A DNA stretch of 13,485 bases from an uncultured Porphyromonadaceae bacterium. GTDB taxonomy: Bacteria > Bacteroidota > Bacteroidia > Bacteroidales > Muribaculaceae. Position numbers and translations under genes: made by a program. The stretch is taken from assembly GCA_902475285.1 (NCBI GenBank), contig CABRZA010000063.1, positions 1 through 13,485 of the forward strand, written 5' to 3'. The notes under the pieces are model-generated. The model saw only the letters and a list, made by a program, of their open reading frames with translations, searched no databases and was not told the DNA's origin. Of this stretch, positions 1-7,747 are shown piece by piece (within the stretch, counting starts at the first letter, position 1; each line of letters starts with the position of its first letter).

Positions 1-810
1 TGCCCCGATGCAAGGACCGCAATAGCACTGCGAGAAATCTACTATAATATAGGGCGCGGTCACCGATGAAAGTCGGAACGCTTTGCCTTCTTGGTCATGG
101 CCCTCAATATCATAATCATCCAATGCCGACCCTATTGCTATGGGAGAGATGGAGAGATATTCCTCCACGATTTTGCCGTATCTGCTTGCCTTTTTATCCG
201 GCGAGAGACGGCTGTAAATCGTCTGCACGCTGTCGCGCCCCATATTCATCATATCATATGTAAGTCTCTGCAAGCTTATCCACGAATCAGGCATCTGCAT
301 GAAGAGTCCCAGCTCGGCCTGGCGGATAGAGTGCATGCTTGTTATTATTGAATCGCGCTCTGCATCGCTGAGTTTCGCGAAATTGCCTATCTTTTCACCC
401 AGCCTGTTGCGCGGACCGTCTACCTCCATGTTGAATATCATCATTTCCTCGCTCCACGCTGCGCCCGAGTAGCTGAGCGAAAGCTCCTTTATATCCGCTC
501 TCGTGCCCGAAATTGTTTCCTCACAGCCGTTTGATACATACAGCGGAACTGTTCCGGCCGGCGTATATGCCCACGCCGGAACGGCATAGTCCACCCTGAC
601 GCTGTCGGTCAGAAAGCCGCGGCCTCCTACAACATATATCGTATCGAACCGTAAGTCCTGATACCCCGCATCGCTGTCATGGATACGGATTACAACACGT
701 GTGCTGTCCTCAAAATCCTCGAACGAAAATTCAGTCCGGAATCCCTGCCGTGCAACCGTCAGTCCGATCACTGCCGTAGCCAAAAGTACAAACAGAATTA
801 TTTTCTTCAT
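1..810 (-). CDS. TlpA/AhpC-TSA-type thiol-disulfide oxidoreductase (3' end missing)
   Basis: The reverse strand is open from an ATG at 810 to the left edge with no stop; 270 residues are visible and the C-terminus lies outside. A hydrophobic leader (about residues 3-20) follows MKK and predicts export to the periplasm; no lipobox Cys is seen. Residues about 25-245 form the long polar N-domain typical of Bacteroidetes TlpA-like proteins (DUF4369-like, not verified). The thioredoxin fold begins near 240 with a beta strand IIVDFS, then CYCGPC at 262-267; C264 and C267 are the expected redox pair. The usual Trp before CGPC is Tyr and an extra Cys precedes it. The family reduces or rearranges disulfides, often in cytochrome maturation or nutrient-uptake loci; the substrate here is unknown. 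It has its own promoter, and a terminator separates it from the gene upstream. The long leader-plus-domain architecture and intact active site make the family call secure; the role is inferred. Confidence 0.85.
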   Translation of the reverse strand, partial: MKKIILFVLLATAVIGLTVARQGFRTEFSFEDFEDSTRVVIRIHDSDAGYQDLRFDTIYVVGGRGFLTDSVRVDYAVPAWAYTPAGTVPLYVSNGCEETISGTRADIKELSLSYSGAAWSEEMMIFNMEVDGPRNRLGEKIGNFAKLSDAERDSIITSMHSIRQAELGLFMQMPDSWISLQRLTYDMMNMGRDSVQTIYSRLSPDKKASRYGKIVEEYLSISPIAIGSALDDYDIEGHDQEGKAFRLSSVTAPYIIVDFSQCYCGPCIGA

Positions 811-843
811 ATGATACTTATGTAGCTTATAAACATTTCACCA

Positions 844-874
844 CAAAGTTACATCTTTTCCTTCGTACAACAAA
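844..874 (-). promoter_or_regulatory. Bacteroidetes-type promoter for the TlpA-like gene
   Basis: On the minus strand a -33 TTTG (874-871) and a -7 TAACTTTG (851-844) are separated by 19 bp, an exact match to the Bacteroidetes sigma-ABfr consensus. The predicted transcript starts near 837, giving a leader of about 27 nt before the ATG at 810. No purine-rich Shine-Dalgarno is seen, as is usual in this phylum. Confidence 0.75.
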
Positions 875-901
875 AGAATTATATCATCCGCTCAAAACAA
901 C

Positions 902-934
902 AAAAAATGGCAGACGCTGCGTCTGCCATTTTTT
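902..934 (-). terminator. Rho-independent terminator after the phosphodiester glycosidase gene
   Basis: A perfect 15-bp inverted repeat (902-916 with 920-934) and a 3-nt loop. Nine of the pairs form a G/C-containing core (TGGCAGACG), flanked by an A6 run on one side and T6 on the other, so it can act in both directions. It lies 18 bp past the stop codon at 952-954 and insulates that gene from the promoter at 844-874. Confidence 0.85.
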
Positions 935-951
935 ATTTCTTATGTTCAAAA

Positions 952-3474
952 TCACTTCACCACCAGCATGGCCGTGCCGGCGCTCGTGCGCACGATATAA
1001 AGGCCGGGAGTGGCGGGGGCTACGGCTTCGCGGCTCACGAGCACGCCGGCCGGAGTGTAGATTTCCACCTCCGAGCCGTCGATGGCGAAGGCTGCGCCGG
1101 GCGCCACAGGGTTGGGCGTGATGGCAAGCCGAGGAGCCTGTACGGCTACCGATTCAACACCCGCGCCGTCGCTGTAATTGGCCCGTATGCCGTTGATTTT
1201 AAGCGTCTGTGCGCCCGCATAGCTGCTGTTGGCGCGCGTCTGGAATTTCACGCTGCGCAGCTTGAACGGATACGACGACACCGTCAGAGGGTCGGCGGCC
1301 AGGCTCATGGGCACGGTCACGGTGTGGCGCTCGCCCTGGGCATAGACTCCCGACGGGTCGCTCACTGTCACCAGGTTGCGCGAGCTCCCTGCCGCAGGTA
1401 TGTCGACCACGATGGCGTCGGTGGGCAGGCTATGCTCGAAGTCTATCTCGATGCTTTCGGGAAGGCCGTAGAGAGTGCCTTCGAGAGTAAGCGTGATTTC
1501 CGAGTTGCCGCGCGGCGACTTGTAGGTGTAGCCTATGTTGCCCCCGGCGTCGACGCTCACGTCGTTGAGGCCCGAGGCGCCTTTCACTTTCCATTTGCTC
1601 CAGTCGTCGGTGAGCACCGCCTGCGGCGACACGGGATTTTCAACCGTCACCTCCATGGCAAATTCTGCCGTGCCGAGCTTGCCCGTCAGTGTCGTGGTGC
1701 CGTTGGCCACGGCGCGAAGCGTGCCCTCGGCATCTACCGTGGCCACGCTGGCATCGGCCACGCTCCATTCCGCACGCGCGGGGTCGGCCGGATATTCCTT
1801 GCCGGCTACCGTCGCCACAAGCTCGATGGAGTAGGGGTGGTTAACGTCGAGAAGCACCTTCGCGGTGAGAGGCTTCACATCGGCAGAAACTATTTCTATC
1901 TCCTTTGTCACCGATGCACCGCTGGCGGCCGTGGCCGTCACGGTGCCCTTCACGGGGTTGGCGCCCGCAAGGAGGGTTGAGCCCTGGCCCTGGCCCACTG
2001 TGGCATCGCAGCTTATGGTGAAGTCGTGGTAGTCGTAGTCCACCACCGTGCCGTATTTGTTGTAGGCTATAACCTGGGGAGTAAACGAGGTGAAGGTGCC
2101 CGCACGGAGCGTCACGTCCTCAAATTCAAGAGCGGCCACTTCGCTGTCGCCGTCGGGGGCGGTGTTGAAGAGCATCCAGCCGTTGCCCACGGCGCGGGGC
2201 GAGCCCTCGGTGGTCTTGTTGATGATGCGTCCCTGCACCATAAGCTCGGCCGAGCCGCCGGCATCGACGTTCATCAGGTTGTACACGCCGAAGCCGCGAA
2301 CTATGTCGCACATTTCGGCTGTGGTGCACCCGTTGGAAATGCCGTAGTTAACGTCGTTCGACTTGTCTATCACTATCATATACAGCGTCTTGCCGTCGGC
2401 ACTGCTGCCGTAGGCCGAGCGCGAGTACACCATCGTGTTGTAGCTGTCCCAGTAGTTCTGCTCCGTGATTTCGCCGTGGCGCATCACAAGGATGTTGCCG
2501 CCCACGGCCTGCTCTATGTGCGGGCGTTTGGCTTCGCCGGCGGGGTCGAACACCCACGAGTAGTTGAGCGTCACCTTGTCGCCCGGCACCAGGGCGCGGA
2601 GGTCGCTGCCGGCGTCCTCGCCGTTGCGCTGCACTATGGCAAGCGAGTGAGTGCCCAGAGTGCCGCGGCCGTTGCTCTGGCGCGTCTCAGCCACGGTGAA
2701 GCGTATGTCCTTGCCGCCCATCCAGCTCTCGCCCTCGTCGATGTCGAGTAGCACTTCCGTGCAGCTCGACTCTTCGTCGATGTCATAGCGTATGTCGTTG
2801 TTGGCCAGTTGCTCGGGTGTGTCGTCGCGAAGCGGAAGAAAGCCGCGGTCCTCGCCGAAGTAGGGTGTGTAGAATGCCGCTTGGTCGCGCTTGAAGCCCT
2901 TGTTGCAGCTCTGCAACTCGCGTGTGCCCAGGCGCTCCGACGTGAAGGTCATCTCCGTGCGGCACAAGTCGATATATAGGGTGTTGTCGTCGCTTATCGA
3001 CACCAGGCCGCCCTGTTCCGACGTCCACCACCACCAGTGGGGCAGCGACTTGCTGTCGGACGACAGCATGCCGTTGCGCAGTGTCACGCCGTGCGGCGAC
3101 GCGTTGTAGGCGTTCCATTGTGGCTGGCTCGATATTATCCAGAAGTTGCCGTTCTGCGCGGCTATGGCGTGATGCTCGGTAGCGTCGTAGCGCTCGGCTG
3201 CGGCGGTGAGCAGCTCCGTACCCGCCGAGCGCTCGCCGGGCAGAGAGGTCTCGATTTTAAGATAGGGATTGGTAAGGTCGACCGTCACCATATTGAGGTT
3301 CAGAGGAAACTGCGGCAGGCGGTAACGCGTGTAAACCGTCCCCGGACCGATGCGCCGCTCCAGCAGCTTCACCATCTCGTAGTCCGTTCCCTGTACGTTG
3401 ACAATCTCTGAGGTCTGCGCCACAGCACCCAAGGCCGCAGCGCCCATAAGACAAAGGAGTAGTTGTTTTTTCAT
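952..3474 (-). CDS. Secreted phosphodiester glycosidase (NAGPA domain) with Ig-like domain and T9SS-like tail
   Basis: 840 residues. The ATG at 3474 is chosen because it begins a clean signal peptide (MKK, hydrophobic core, cleavage after about AVAQ, residue 20). The frame is open to 3522, but an upstream start would put the promoter inside the gene. Residues about 100-440 match the phosphodiester glycosidase family (human uncovering-enzyme NAGPA domain): AAQNGNFW at 105-112 and MNVDAGGSAELMVQG at 401-415, followed by GSPRAVGNGWMLFN. The family hydrolyses sugar-1-phosphodiester bonds, for example removing GlcNAc capping a phosphate. Residues about 530-612 look like a bacterial Ig-like (BIG2) domain, and about 620-770 a beta-rich region of unknown kind. 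Residues 775-840 (ITPNP..., PGLYIV..., ending MLVVK) resemble a type A T9SS sorting domain, predicting surface attachment or secretion. Oddity: four consecutive Trp at 147-150. It is a monocistronic gene with its own promoter and terminator. The substrate is unknown; host or microbial phosphoglycans are plausible. Confidence 0.88.
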   Translation of the reverse strand: MKKQLLLCLMGAAALGAVAQTSEIVNVQGTDYEMVKLLERRIGPGTVYTRYRLPQFPLNLNMVTVDLTNPYLKIETSLPGERSAGTELLTAAAERYDATEHHAIAAQNGNFWIISSQPQWNAYNASPHGVTLRNGMLSSDSKSLPHWWWWTSEQGGLVSISDDNTLYIDLCRTEMTFTSERLGTRELQSCNKGFKRDQAAFYTPYFGEDRGFLPLRDDTPEQLANNDIRYDIDEESSCTEVLLDIDEGESWMGGKDIRFTVAETRQSNGRGTLGTHSLAIVQRNGEDAGSDLRALVPGDKVTLNYSWVFDPAGEAKRPHIEQAVGGNILVMRHGEITEQNYWDSYNTMVYSRSAYGSSADGKTLYMIVIDKSNDVNYGISNGCTTAEMCDIVRGFGVYNLMNVDAGGSAELMVQGRIINKTTEGSPRAVGNGWMLFNTAPDGDSEVAALEFEDVTLRAGTFTSFTPQVIAYNKYGTVVDYDYHDFTISCDATVGQGQGSTLLAGANPVKGTVTATAASGASVTKEIEIVSADVKPLTAKVLLDVNHPYSIELVATVAGKEYPADPARAEWSVADASVATVDAEGTLRAVANGTTTLTGKLGTAEFAMEVTVENPVSPQAVLTDDWSKWKVKGASGLNDVSVDAGGNIGYTYKSPRGNSEITLTLEGTLYGLPESIEIDFEHSLPTDAIVVDIPAAGSSRNLVTVSDPSGVYAQGERHTVTVPMSLAADPLTVSSYPFKLRSVKFQTRANSSYAGAQTLKINGIRANYSDGAGVESVAVQAPRLAITPNPVAPGAAFAIDGSEVEIYTPAGVLVSREAVAPATPGLYIVRTSAGTAMLVVK

Positions 3475-3493
3475 GGGCTGAATAGATTTGTGG

Positions 3494-3525
3494 CAAAGAT
3501 AAATAAAATTTCCCTCCCCCACAAA
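3494..3525 (-). promoter_or_regulatory. Bacteroidetes-type promoter for the phosphodiester glycosidase gene
   Basis: Minus-strand TTTG (3525-3522), a 20-bp spacer, then TATCTTTG (3501-3494). The predicted start site near 3487 leaves only about 13 nt before the ATG at 3474. This supports the 3474 start over the open frame reaching 3522. Confidence 0.7.
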
Positions 3526-3608
3526 TCCATTTTATCCCGGCGCGGAGCTTCTGCGGTACCGCCGCTCGGATTAAATCAAATTTTCTTCTAAAAAAATGCA
3601 GAAAAACA

Positions 3609-3639
3609 CCCGATTTTTTCCCATTGGGAAAAAATCGGG
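3609..3639 (-). terminator. Terminator of the seven-gene envelope operon
   Basis: A perfect 14-bp inverted repeat (3609-3622 with 3626-3639) around an ATT loop, with G/C triplets at both stem ends and a 6-bp A/T run between. Read on the minus strand, it is followed by TGTTTTTC and then a further T7 run. It lies 70 bp beyond the stop codon at 3710-3712, the last gene of the block. No gene on the plus strand ends near it. Confidence 0.7.
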
Positions 3640-3709
3640 GATAATCGCTCGAATCCCGTCGTAACTTTGTGCAAAAAACAACAAAGCTATGAAACTGACA
3701 TTGAGTTTT

Positions 3710-4924
3710 TCACTCTACTGCAAAGGTAATAAGCAACGGATAGTGGTCGGAGGCCCGCAGAGTGCCTTTTTTCAGCGCCAGCGGTCGAAGGTCGCCGCGG
3801 TAAAGCGCGTGGTCGATGCAGAAGTAGAGCCGCTTCTCGTTGTAGGTCACCATGGGGCCGAGACCCACTTCGGGATATGTCTGATGGAAGCCCGCGTCGG
3901 CAAGGCTGTGCATGGTGTAGCACCCGGCCACATCGTTGAAGTCGCCGCATATTATCACGTCGGGGCCGCCGTACTGCCGCAGCCACTGCCGCAGCTTGTT
4001 CACTTCCCGAGCGCGCTCGCGTGCGGCACGCGCCAACTTGGTGACTATGCGCTCGGCATGGTTGCGGTTCACCGAGTCGCGCGACACCTCGCGAAGCGAG
4101 ATGTTCATCGACGCCATGTGCACGTTGAAAACCGTCAGCCTCCTGCCCGTCGGAAGCGTCACGCGGTAGGCGGCCACGTCGCCCCCGGCGAAGTTGCTCT
4201 TGGTCACGTCGAGGTGTATAGGCTCGATGGGATACTTCGACATCATCAGTTGCTGCGCGGTGCGCCCGCCGTAGCTCATATGGGGGTAACGGGCGCTTAT
4301 GCTGTCGATTTGCGCCGGCGTGAGTGCCGATTTGGGCGCCGTAAGGGGAAACTGAACCTCTTGCAGGCAAACTATGTCGGCGTCGGTGTCCAGAACATAC
4401 TCCATCTGTTCGCCGCGTGGCGACGTGCTCAAAACATTGTAGGTGAGCAGTTTGAATGTCGTGGCACCCGCCGGGGCCTTGGGCTTGACGAAGTTGAGCG
4501 GGAAATAGTCGAGCGCCGGTCCTCCGCAGGCTATGAAGGCCACGGCGAGCACCAGCACGCCGCGCCAGTGCCACAGCAACTGGCAGAGCATAAGCACCAA
4601 TGCAGTCCAGAAGCATATCGGGAACGCCAGCGGAAGCACCCCCCACAGAGCGCTGTGGCTTATGGGCGACAGATGCCCCGCGTAGGCCGTCACAATGAGG
4701 GCTGCCGCCGTCAAGAGGCTCAGCGCCAACATTATGCCGCGACCTATGCGCGCTCCCGTGCTGCGCCGGCGCGGTGCCTGTGCGGCTGTCGTGCGGCTGC
4801 GACGTCCCGACGCCGACGGTGTCGTGCGCCGGCGCGGAGCCTCACCCGCGCGCCTCCTGGCTGTGCGCGGTGCGTCGGCGAGCTCCTCGTCGTCGGGGAT
4901 GGTGCGTGTGTTGCGGCTTGCCAT
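3710..4924 (-). CDS. Membrane-anchored endonuclease/exonuclease/phosphatase (EEP) family protein
   Basis: 404 residues. The start is set by overlap with the rhomboid stop (TGATG, shared A), which implies translational coupling. Residues 1-60 are a disordered, strongly basic tail with 16 Arg, no Lys, and a repeated APRRR motif (29-33, 50-54). About three hydrophobic segments follow (64-84, 93-118, 122-139). The EEP catalytic domain spans about 155-404. Expected metal and catalytic positions are present: TYNV (N163), LQEV (E189), NVH (H269), GDFND (D328, N330), IDH (D371) and SDHYP (D393, H394). The family cleaves phosphodiesters in nucleic acids, phosphoinositides, sphingomyelin or other phosphate esters. 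The anchor places the catalytic domain at the membrane, and the Arg-rich tail suggests a cytoplasmic N-terminus (positive-inside rule). The substrate cannot be read from sequence. It is the last gene of the operon. Confidence 0.85.
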   Translation of the reverse strand: MASRNTRTIPDDEELADAPRTARRRAGEAPRRRTTPSASGRRSRTTAAQAPRRRSTGARIGRGIMLALSLLTAAALIVTAYAGHLSPISHSALWGVLPLAFPICFWTALVLMLCQLLWHWRGVLVLAVAFIACGGPALDYFPLNFVKPKAPAGATTFKLLTYNVLSTSPRGEQMEYVLDTDADIVCLQEVQFPLTAPKSALTPAQIDSISARYPHMSYGGRTAQQLMMSKYPIEPIHLDVTKSNFAGGDVAAYRVTLPTGRRLTVFNVHMASMNISLREVSRDSVNRNHAERIVTKLARAARERAREVNKLRQWLRQYGGPDVIICGDFNDVAGCYTMHSLADAGFHQTYPEVGLGPMVTYNEKRLYFCIDHALYRGDLRPLALKKGTLRASDHYPLLITFAVE

Positions 4925-5679
4925 CAGAAGAACCAGTGGTTGCTGAACACTCCCTTGCGTTTCCAGTATACCAGCAGAAGGAAGCCGAATATCATGCCGC
5001 CGAGGTGTGCGAAGTGCGCCACGCCGTCGGCCGAACCCGATATGCCGTAGAGAAGCTCAAGCACGAAGTAACCGATGATGAGCCACTTGGCCTTGACTGG
5101 TACGGGCACGAAGAAGATGTAGACCGGAAGGTTCGGAAACAGGAAGCCGAAAGCCAACAGCACGCCGTAGATGGCGCCCGAGGCACCCACCATGGGGGTG
5201 TTGACGAAGGCGTTGAGCTGACCGAGGTCGGGGTCGGAAAAGTTGTAGCCCTGGCTCAGCAGTGCGTGCCCCTCGGTGATTACGCGGCTTACCACGTCGG
5301 CCGGAAGCATCGACGAGATGTTGTGGATATAGATGGCGAAGATGCCCATCTGCACCAGCGCCGCGCAGATGCCGCACGAGATGTAGTAGAACAGGAAGCG
5401 CGCCGAGCCCATCGTCATCTCTATCGTGCGCCCGAACATCAGCAGGGCGAACATGTTGAAAAACAGGTGCATGAAGCCTCCGTGGAGGAACATGTAGGTG
5501 AACAGCTGGTAGGGCTCGAACGCCGGCGACGAGAAGTAGTAGAGCGCCAGGTGCGCGTCGAACCATCGGTCGGCCGCAGGCATGAGGGCCATCACCAGCC
5601 ATACAAGTACGTTGATGATGAGCAGGTTTTTGACAACTGGCGGAATGTTGCTGAAAAATGAATTTGAGTTGATGAACAT
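4924..5679 (-). CDS. Rhomboid family intramembrane serine protease
   Basis: 251 residues with about six hydrophobic segments; rhomboids cut transmembrane substrates within the bilayer. Family marks in order: HLFFN at 71-75 (the loop 1/TM2 HxxxN site, H71 and N75), GASG at 165-168 with nucleophile S167, and AHLGG at 224-228 with H225 as the catalytic His partner. The length is normal for compact bacterial rhomboids, and there is no extra cytosolic domain. An insertion of about 45 residues (115-160) between the helices before the GASG helix is probably a periplasmic or cytosolic loop. It starts 19 bp after the M16 stop, and its stop overlaps the EEP start. All catalytic residues are present, so activity is likely. 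The substrate is unknown; surface or lipid-linked proteins are plausible. Confidence 0.95.
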   Translation of the reverse strand: MFINSNSFFSNIPPVVKNLLIINVLVWLVMALMPAADRWFDAHLALYYFSSPAFEPYQLFTYMFLHGGFMHLFFNMFALLMFGRTIEMTMGSARFLFYYISCGICAALVQMGIFAIYIHNISSMLPADVVSRVITEGHALLSQGYNFSDPDLGQLNAFVNTPMVGASGAIYGVLLAFGFLFPNLPVYIFFVPVPVKAKWLIIGYFVLELLYGISGSADGVAHFAHLGGMIFGFLLLVYWKRKGVFSNHWFF

Positions 5680-5698
5680 ATCCTTGTGTTATAGTCGG

Positions 5699-6970
5699 TT
5701 ATGCGCCGGCGGTGGCTGTGCGCAGCCGGTCGGACGTGAAGTATTTGCTTGCCATGGCGGAGATGGTGTCGGGCGTGAGGGCGGCGAGCACATCCTGCTG
5801 GCGTTGGAAATAGTCGGGGGTGGTGCCCACGAGCACCTGCCCGGAGTAGTGGCTCATGATGGCGTCGGGGCTGTCGAGGAGTTCGGCGAGCTGAGTGGAG
5901 GCATAGCGCCGCAGGCGTTCGAGCTCCGCGCCCGCGGGCGGTTCGGTGGCCAGGCGCCCAATCTCGTGCCCGATGAGGTCTATCACCTCTTGGGCGGTGC
6001 TGCGGTCGGTCTGCGTGCGCACGTAGATGGCCGTGCCGTCGGTGCTGCCCAGAAGGGCCGCGCTGATGCCGTAGGTGAGGCCGCGCTCCTCGCGTACGCT
6101 CGTCATCAGGCGCGAGCCGAAGTATCCGCCCAGGGCCATTATGGCATAGCGCAGCGGCACATAGTCGGCATGGTCGCGCCCGGGGCCGGTGCACCCCGCC
6201 ACGATGGCACACTGGCGGCTCTCGTCGAAGGGTACGTCGGTGCGAGTGCCGGCGGCCGCCGGAGCGTAAGGGCGTGGTTTGAGCGCCATGCCGCCGTCGG
6301 AGGGCAGGCTTTCCAGGAAGCGGCGAACGGCGGATATACCTTCGTCGTCGACGGCGCCGCTGAGGAAAGCGTGCGCGCCGCGCCCCGTCACCCATCCCTC
6401 ATGGATGCGGCGAAGGTCGGAGGCTGCCACGGCGTCGAACTCCTTGTCCTCCGGCAGGTAGCCCTCGAAGTGTCCCTCGCCGTACACGAGTTTTGCCCAG
6501 GCGAAGTCGGCAAGCGTCGACACCTTGTGGCGCGACGTGTCGATGGCCGAGCGTATGCTGCTCCGCGCCACGCCGAAGCGGTCGTCGGGGAAAGTGGCGC
6601 CGGTGATGATGTCGCCGATTACGGGCAGTATCTGCGGCAGGTGCGAGCTGAGCACACGCAGCCCTATGTTGATGTAGTGGTTCTGCGGCAGAATCTGCAT
6701 GCGCGCGCCGTTGAAGTCGATGATGTCGGCTATGTCGTCGGCCTTGCGCAGGACCGTGCCGTTGTCGAGGCAGGCGGCGAAGAGTGTGGCCTCGATGGGG
6801 CCCATTTCGGCCTGGCCCCCGGGGAGGCACAGCTGCAGGCGGCATATGGGCTGGTCGCCGCCGAGGTAGCGGTGGAATACGGCGCCGTTGCCCAGGTGCT
6901 CTACCGTGTCGGGCGGCATCACAAGAGGGCCGAAGGGCCGGGGGGAGGGGGATATGCTGCGGTCGGGCAT
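5699..6970 (-). CDS. M16 (insulinase/MPP-like) family protein lacking the HxxEH zinc site
   Basis: 423 residues, the length of one M16 half (two repeats). No signal peptide is seen, so it is probably cytoplasmic unless exported by a non-classical route. The C-terminal half carries the family's substrate-binding signature GGYFGSRLMTSVREERGLTY (281-300). In the N-terminal half the segment that should hold HxxEH is GPIEATLFAACLDNGT (57-72): neither His nor the Glu is present, so zinc catalysis is not expected. In known two-subunit M16 enzymes one subunit keeps HxxEH and the other keeps the R/Y pair; this protein resembles the latter, and no catalytic partner lies in the window. It begins 20 bp after the kdsB stop and no Shine-Dalgarno is visible. 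A later Met (M18) is a possible alternative start. The fold call is firm; the inactive call rests on alignment by eye. Confidence 0.85.
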   Translation of the reverse strand: MPDRSISPSPRPFGPLVMPPDTVEHLGNGAVFHRYLGGDQPICRLQLCLPGGQAEMGPIEATLFAACLDNGTVLRKADDIADIIDFNGARMQILPQNHYINIGLRVLSSHLPQILPVIGDIITGATFPDDRFGVARSSIRSAIDTSRHKVSTLADFAWAKLVYGEGHFEGYLPEDKEFDAVAASDLRRIHEGWVTGRGAHAFLSGAVDDEGISAVRRFLESLPSDGGMALKPRPYAPAAAGTRTDVPFDESRQCAIVAGCTGPGRDHADYVPLRYAIMALGGYFGSRLMTSVREERGLTYGISAALLGSTDGTAIYVRTQTDRSTAQEVIDLIGHEIGRLATEPPAGAELERLRRYASTQLAELLDSPDAIMSHYSGQVLVGTTPDYFQRQQDVLAALTPDTISAMASKYFTSDRLRTATAGA

Positions 6971-6971
6971 G

Positions 6972-7009
6972 TCAGTTAAGAGCCTTGAAATCAGTTAAGA
7001 GTCTTGAAA
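6972..7009. repeat. 19-bp tandem duplication covering the kdsB stop
   Basis: Two adjacent 19-bp units (6972-6990 and 6991-7009) differ at one position (C versus T). The inner unit encodes the last codons and stop of kdsB (FKTLN then TGA). The outer copy forms nearly all of the 20-bp gap to the M16 gene and ends 1 bp before its ATG. It looks like a recent local duplication that lengthened the spacer. Confidence 0.85.
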
Positions 7010-7743
7010 TATTCGCGGGCGGCCTCGAGGTCGGCCGGGGTGTCGATGCCTATGGTGGGAAGGGTGGTGAGGCCCATGCTGATGGTGTAACCCGCCGACA
7101 ACCACCGCAGTTGCTCCAGACTCTCGGCGGTTTCGAGAGGTGCCGGAGGCAGCGACGCCAGGGCGTCGAGCACCTCGCGGCGGTAGGCGTAGACACCCAC
7201 ATGGGTGTAGAACTTCGTCCCCTCGAGGGTGCGACGCCGCTCGGCGTCGCGCACATAGGGTATCACCGAGCGCGAAAAGTAGAGCGCGTGCATGTCGTTG
7301 TCCATCACCACCTTCACCAGGTTGGGGTCGGCAAGGGCGTCGTAGCCGTTCTCGGCGGCGAACGGTCGGGCAAGCGAGGCTATGTCAACCTCGGGAGCGT
7401 CGAAGCATTTCATCAGGGCCCGCAGCTGCGACGCGGCAATGAAAGGCTCGTCGCCCTGCACGTTTATTATAACGTCGGCGTCGGTCGCTATGTTGGCGGC
7501 GGCTTCGCGGCAGCGGTCGGTGCCCGAGCGGTGCTCGGTGGAGGTCATCACGGCGCGGCCGCCGAAGTCCCTCACGGCTTTGAGGATGCGGGCGTCGTCG
7601 GTGGCCACGACGGCATCGGGAATCACTTCGGCCACGCGGCGGTATACATGTTCTATCACGGGACGGTCGCCCAGGAGTGCCAGCGGCTTGCCCGGAAAAC
7701 GGCTCGACGCATAGCGCGCCGGTATTATTGCGGTGAATTTCAT
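6991..7743 (-). CDS. kdsB: 3-deoxy-manno-octulosonate cytidylyltransferase (CMP-KDO synthetase)
   Basis: 250 residues, the usual family length. It joins CTP and KDO to make CMP-KDO, the activated sugar used to build the LPS inner core; it is a cytoplasmic Mg-dependent enzyme. The N-terminal nucleotide-binding motif IPARYASSRFPGKPL spans 7-21. Further marks are HRSGTDR at 71-77, NVQGDEPF at 94-101 (D98 is a metal ligand in the family), SRSVIPY at 157-163, HVGVYAYR at 181-188, LEQLRWL at 209-215, and GIDTPADLE at 232-240. All motifs are intact. It follows nfeD by 4 bp, so cotranscription is very likely. Its 3' end carries the 19-bp tandem duplication described separately. This gene anchors the operon to outer-membrane biogenesis. 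Confidence 0.97.
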   Translation of the reverse strand: MKFTAIIPARYASSRFPGKPLALLGDRPVIEHVYRRVAEVIPDAVVATDDARILKAVRDFGGRAVMTSTEHRSGTDRCREAAANIATDADVIINVQGDEPFIAASQLRALMKCFDAPEVDIASLARPFAAENGYDALADPNLVKVVMDNDMHALYFSRSVIPYVRDAERRRTLEGTKFYTHVGVYAYRREVLDALASLPPAPLETAESLEQLRWLSAGYTISMGLTTLPTIGIDTPADLEAAREYFKTLN

Positions 7744-7747
7744 TGTC

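Noticed and set aside
907..1980. Plus-strand frame opposite the phosphodiester glycosidase (also 2026-2751)
   Set aside because: Antisense to a well-supported protein; low-complexity shadow composition; its start lies inside the terminator.
3475..3522. Sixteen-residue N-terminal extension of the phosphodiester glycosidase
   Set aside because: It would place the -7 box within the coding sequence and spoil the signal peptide; the start at 3474 is better.
3662..3669. Plus-strand TAACTTTG followed by an ATG at 3689
   Set aside because: No TTTG at 19-21 bp upstream, and the only frame it could serve is the antisense shadow. It may be a relic or chance match.
3689..5050. Long plus-strand open frame (453 codons) opposite the EEP and rhomboid genes
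   Set aside because: It is an antisense shadow: both minus-strand genes have clear family motifs, while this frame gives a His/Arg/Val-rich product with no recognisable domain.
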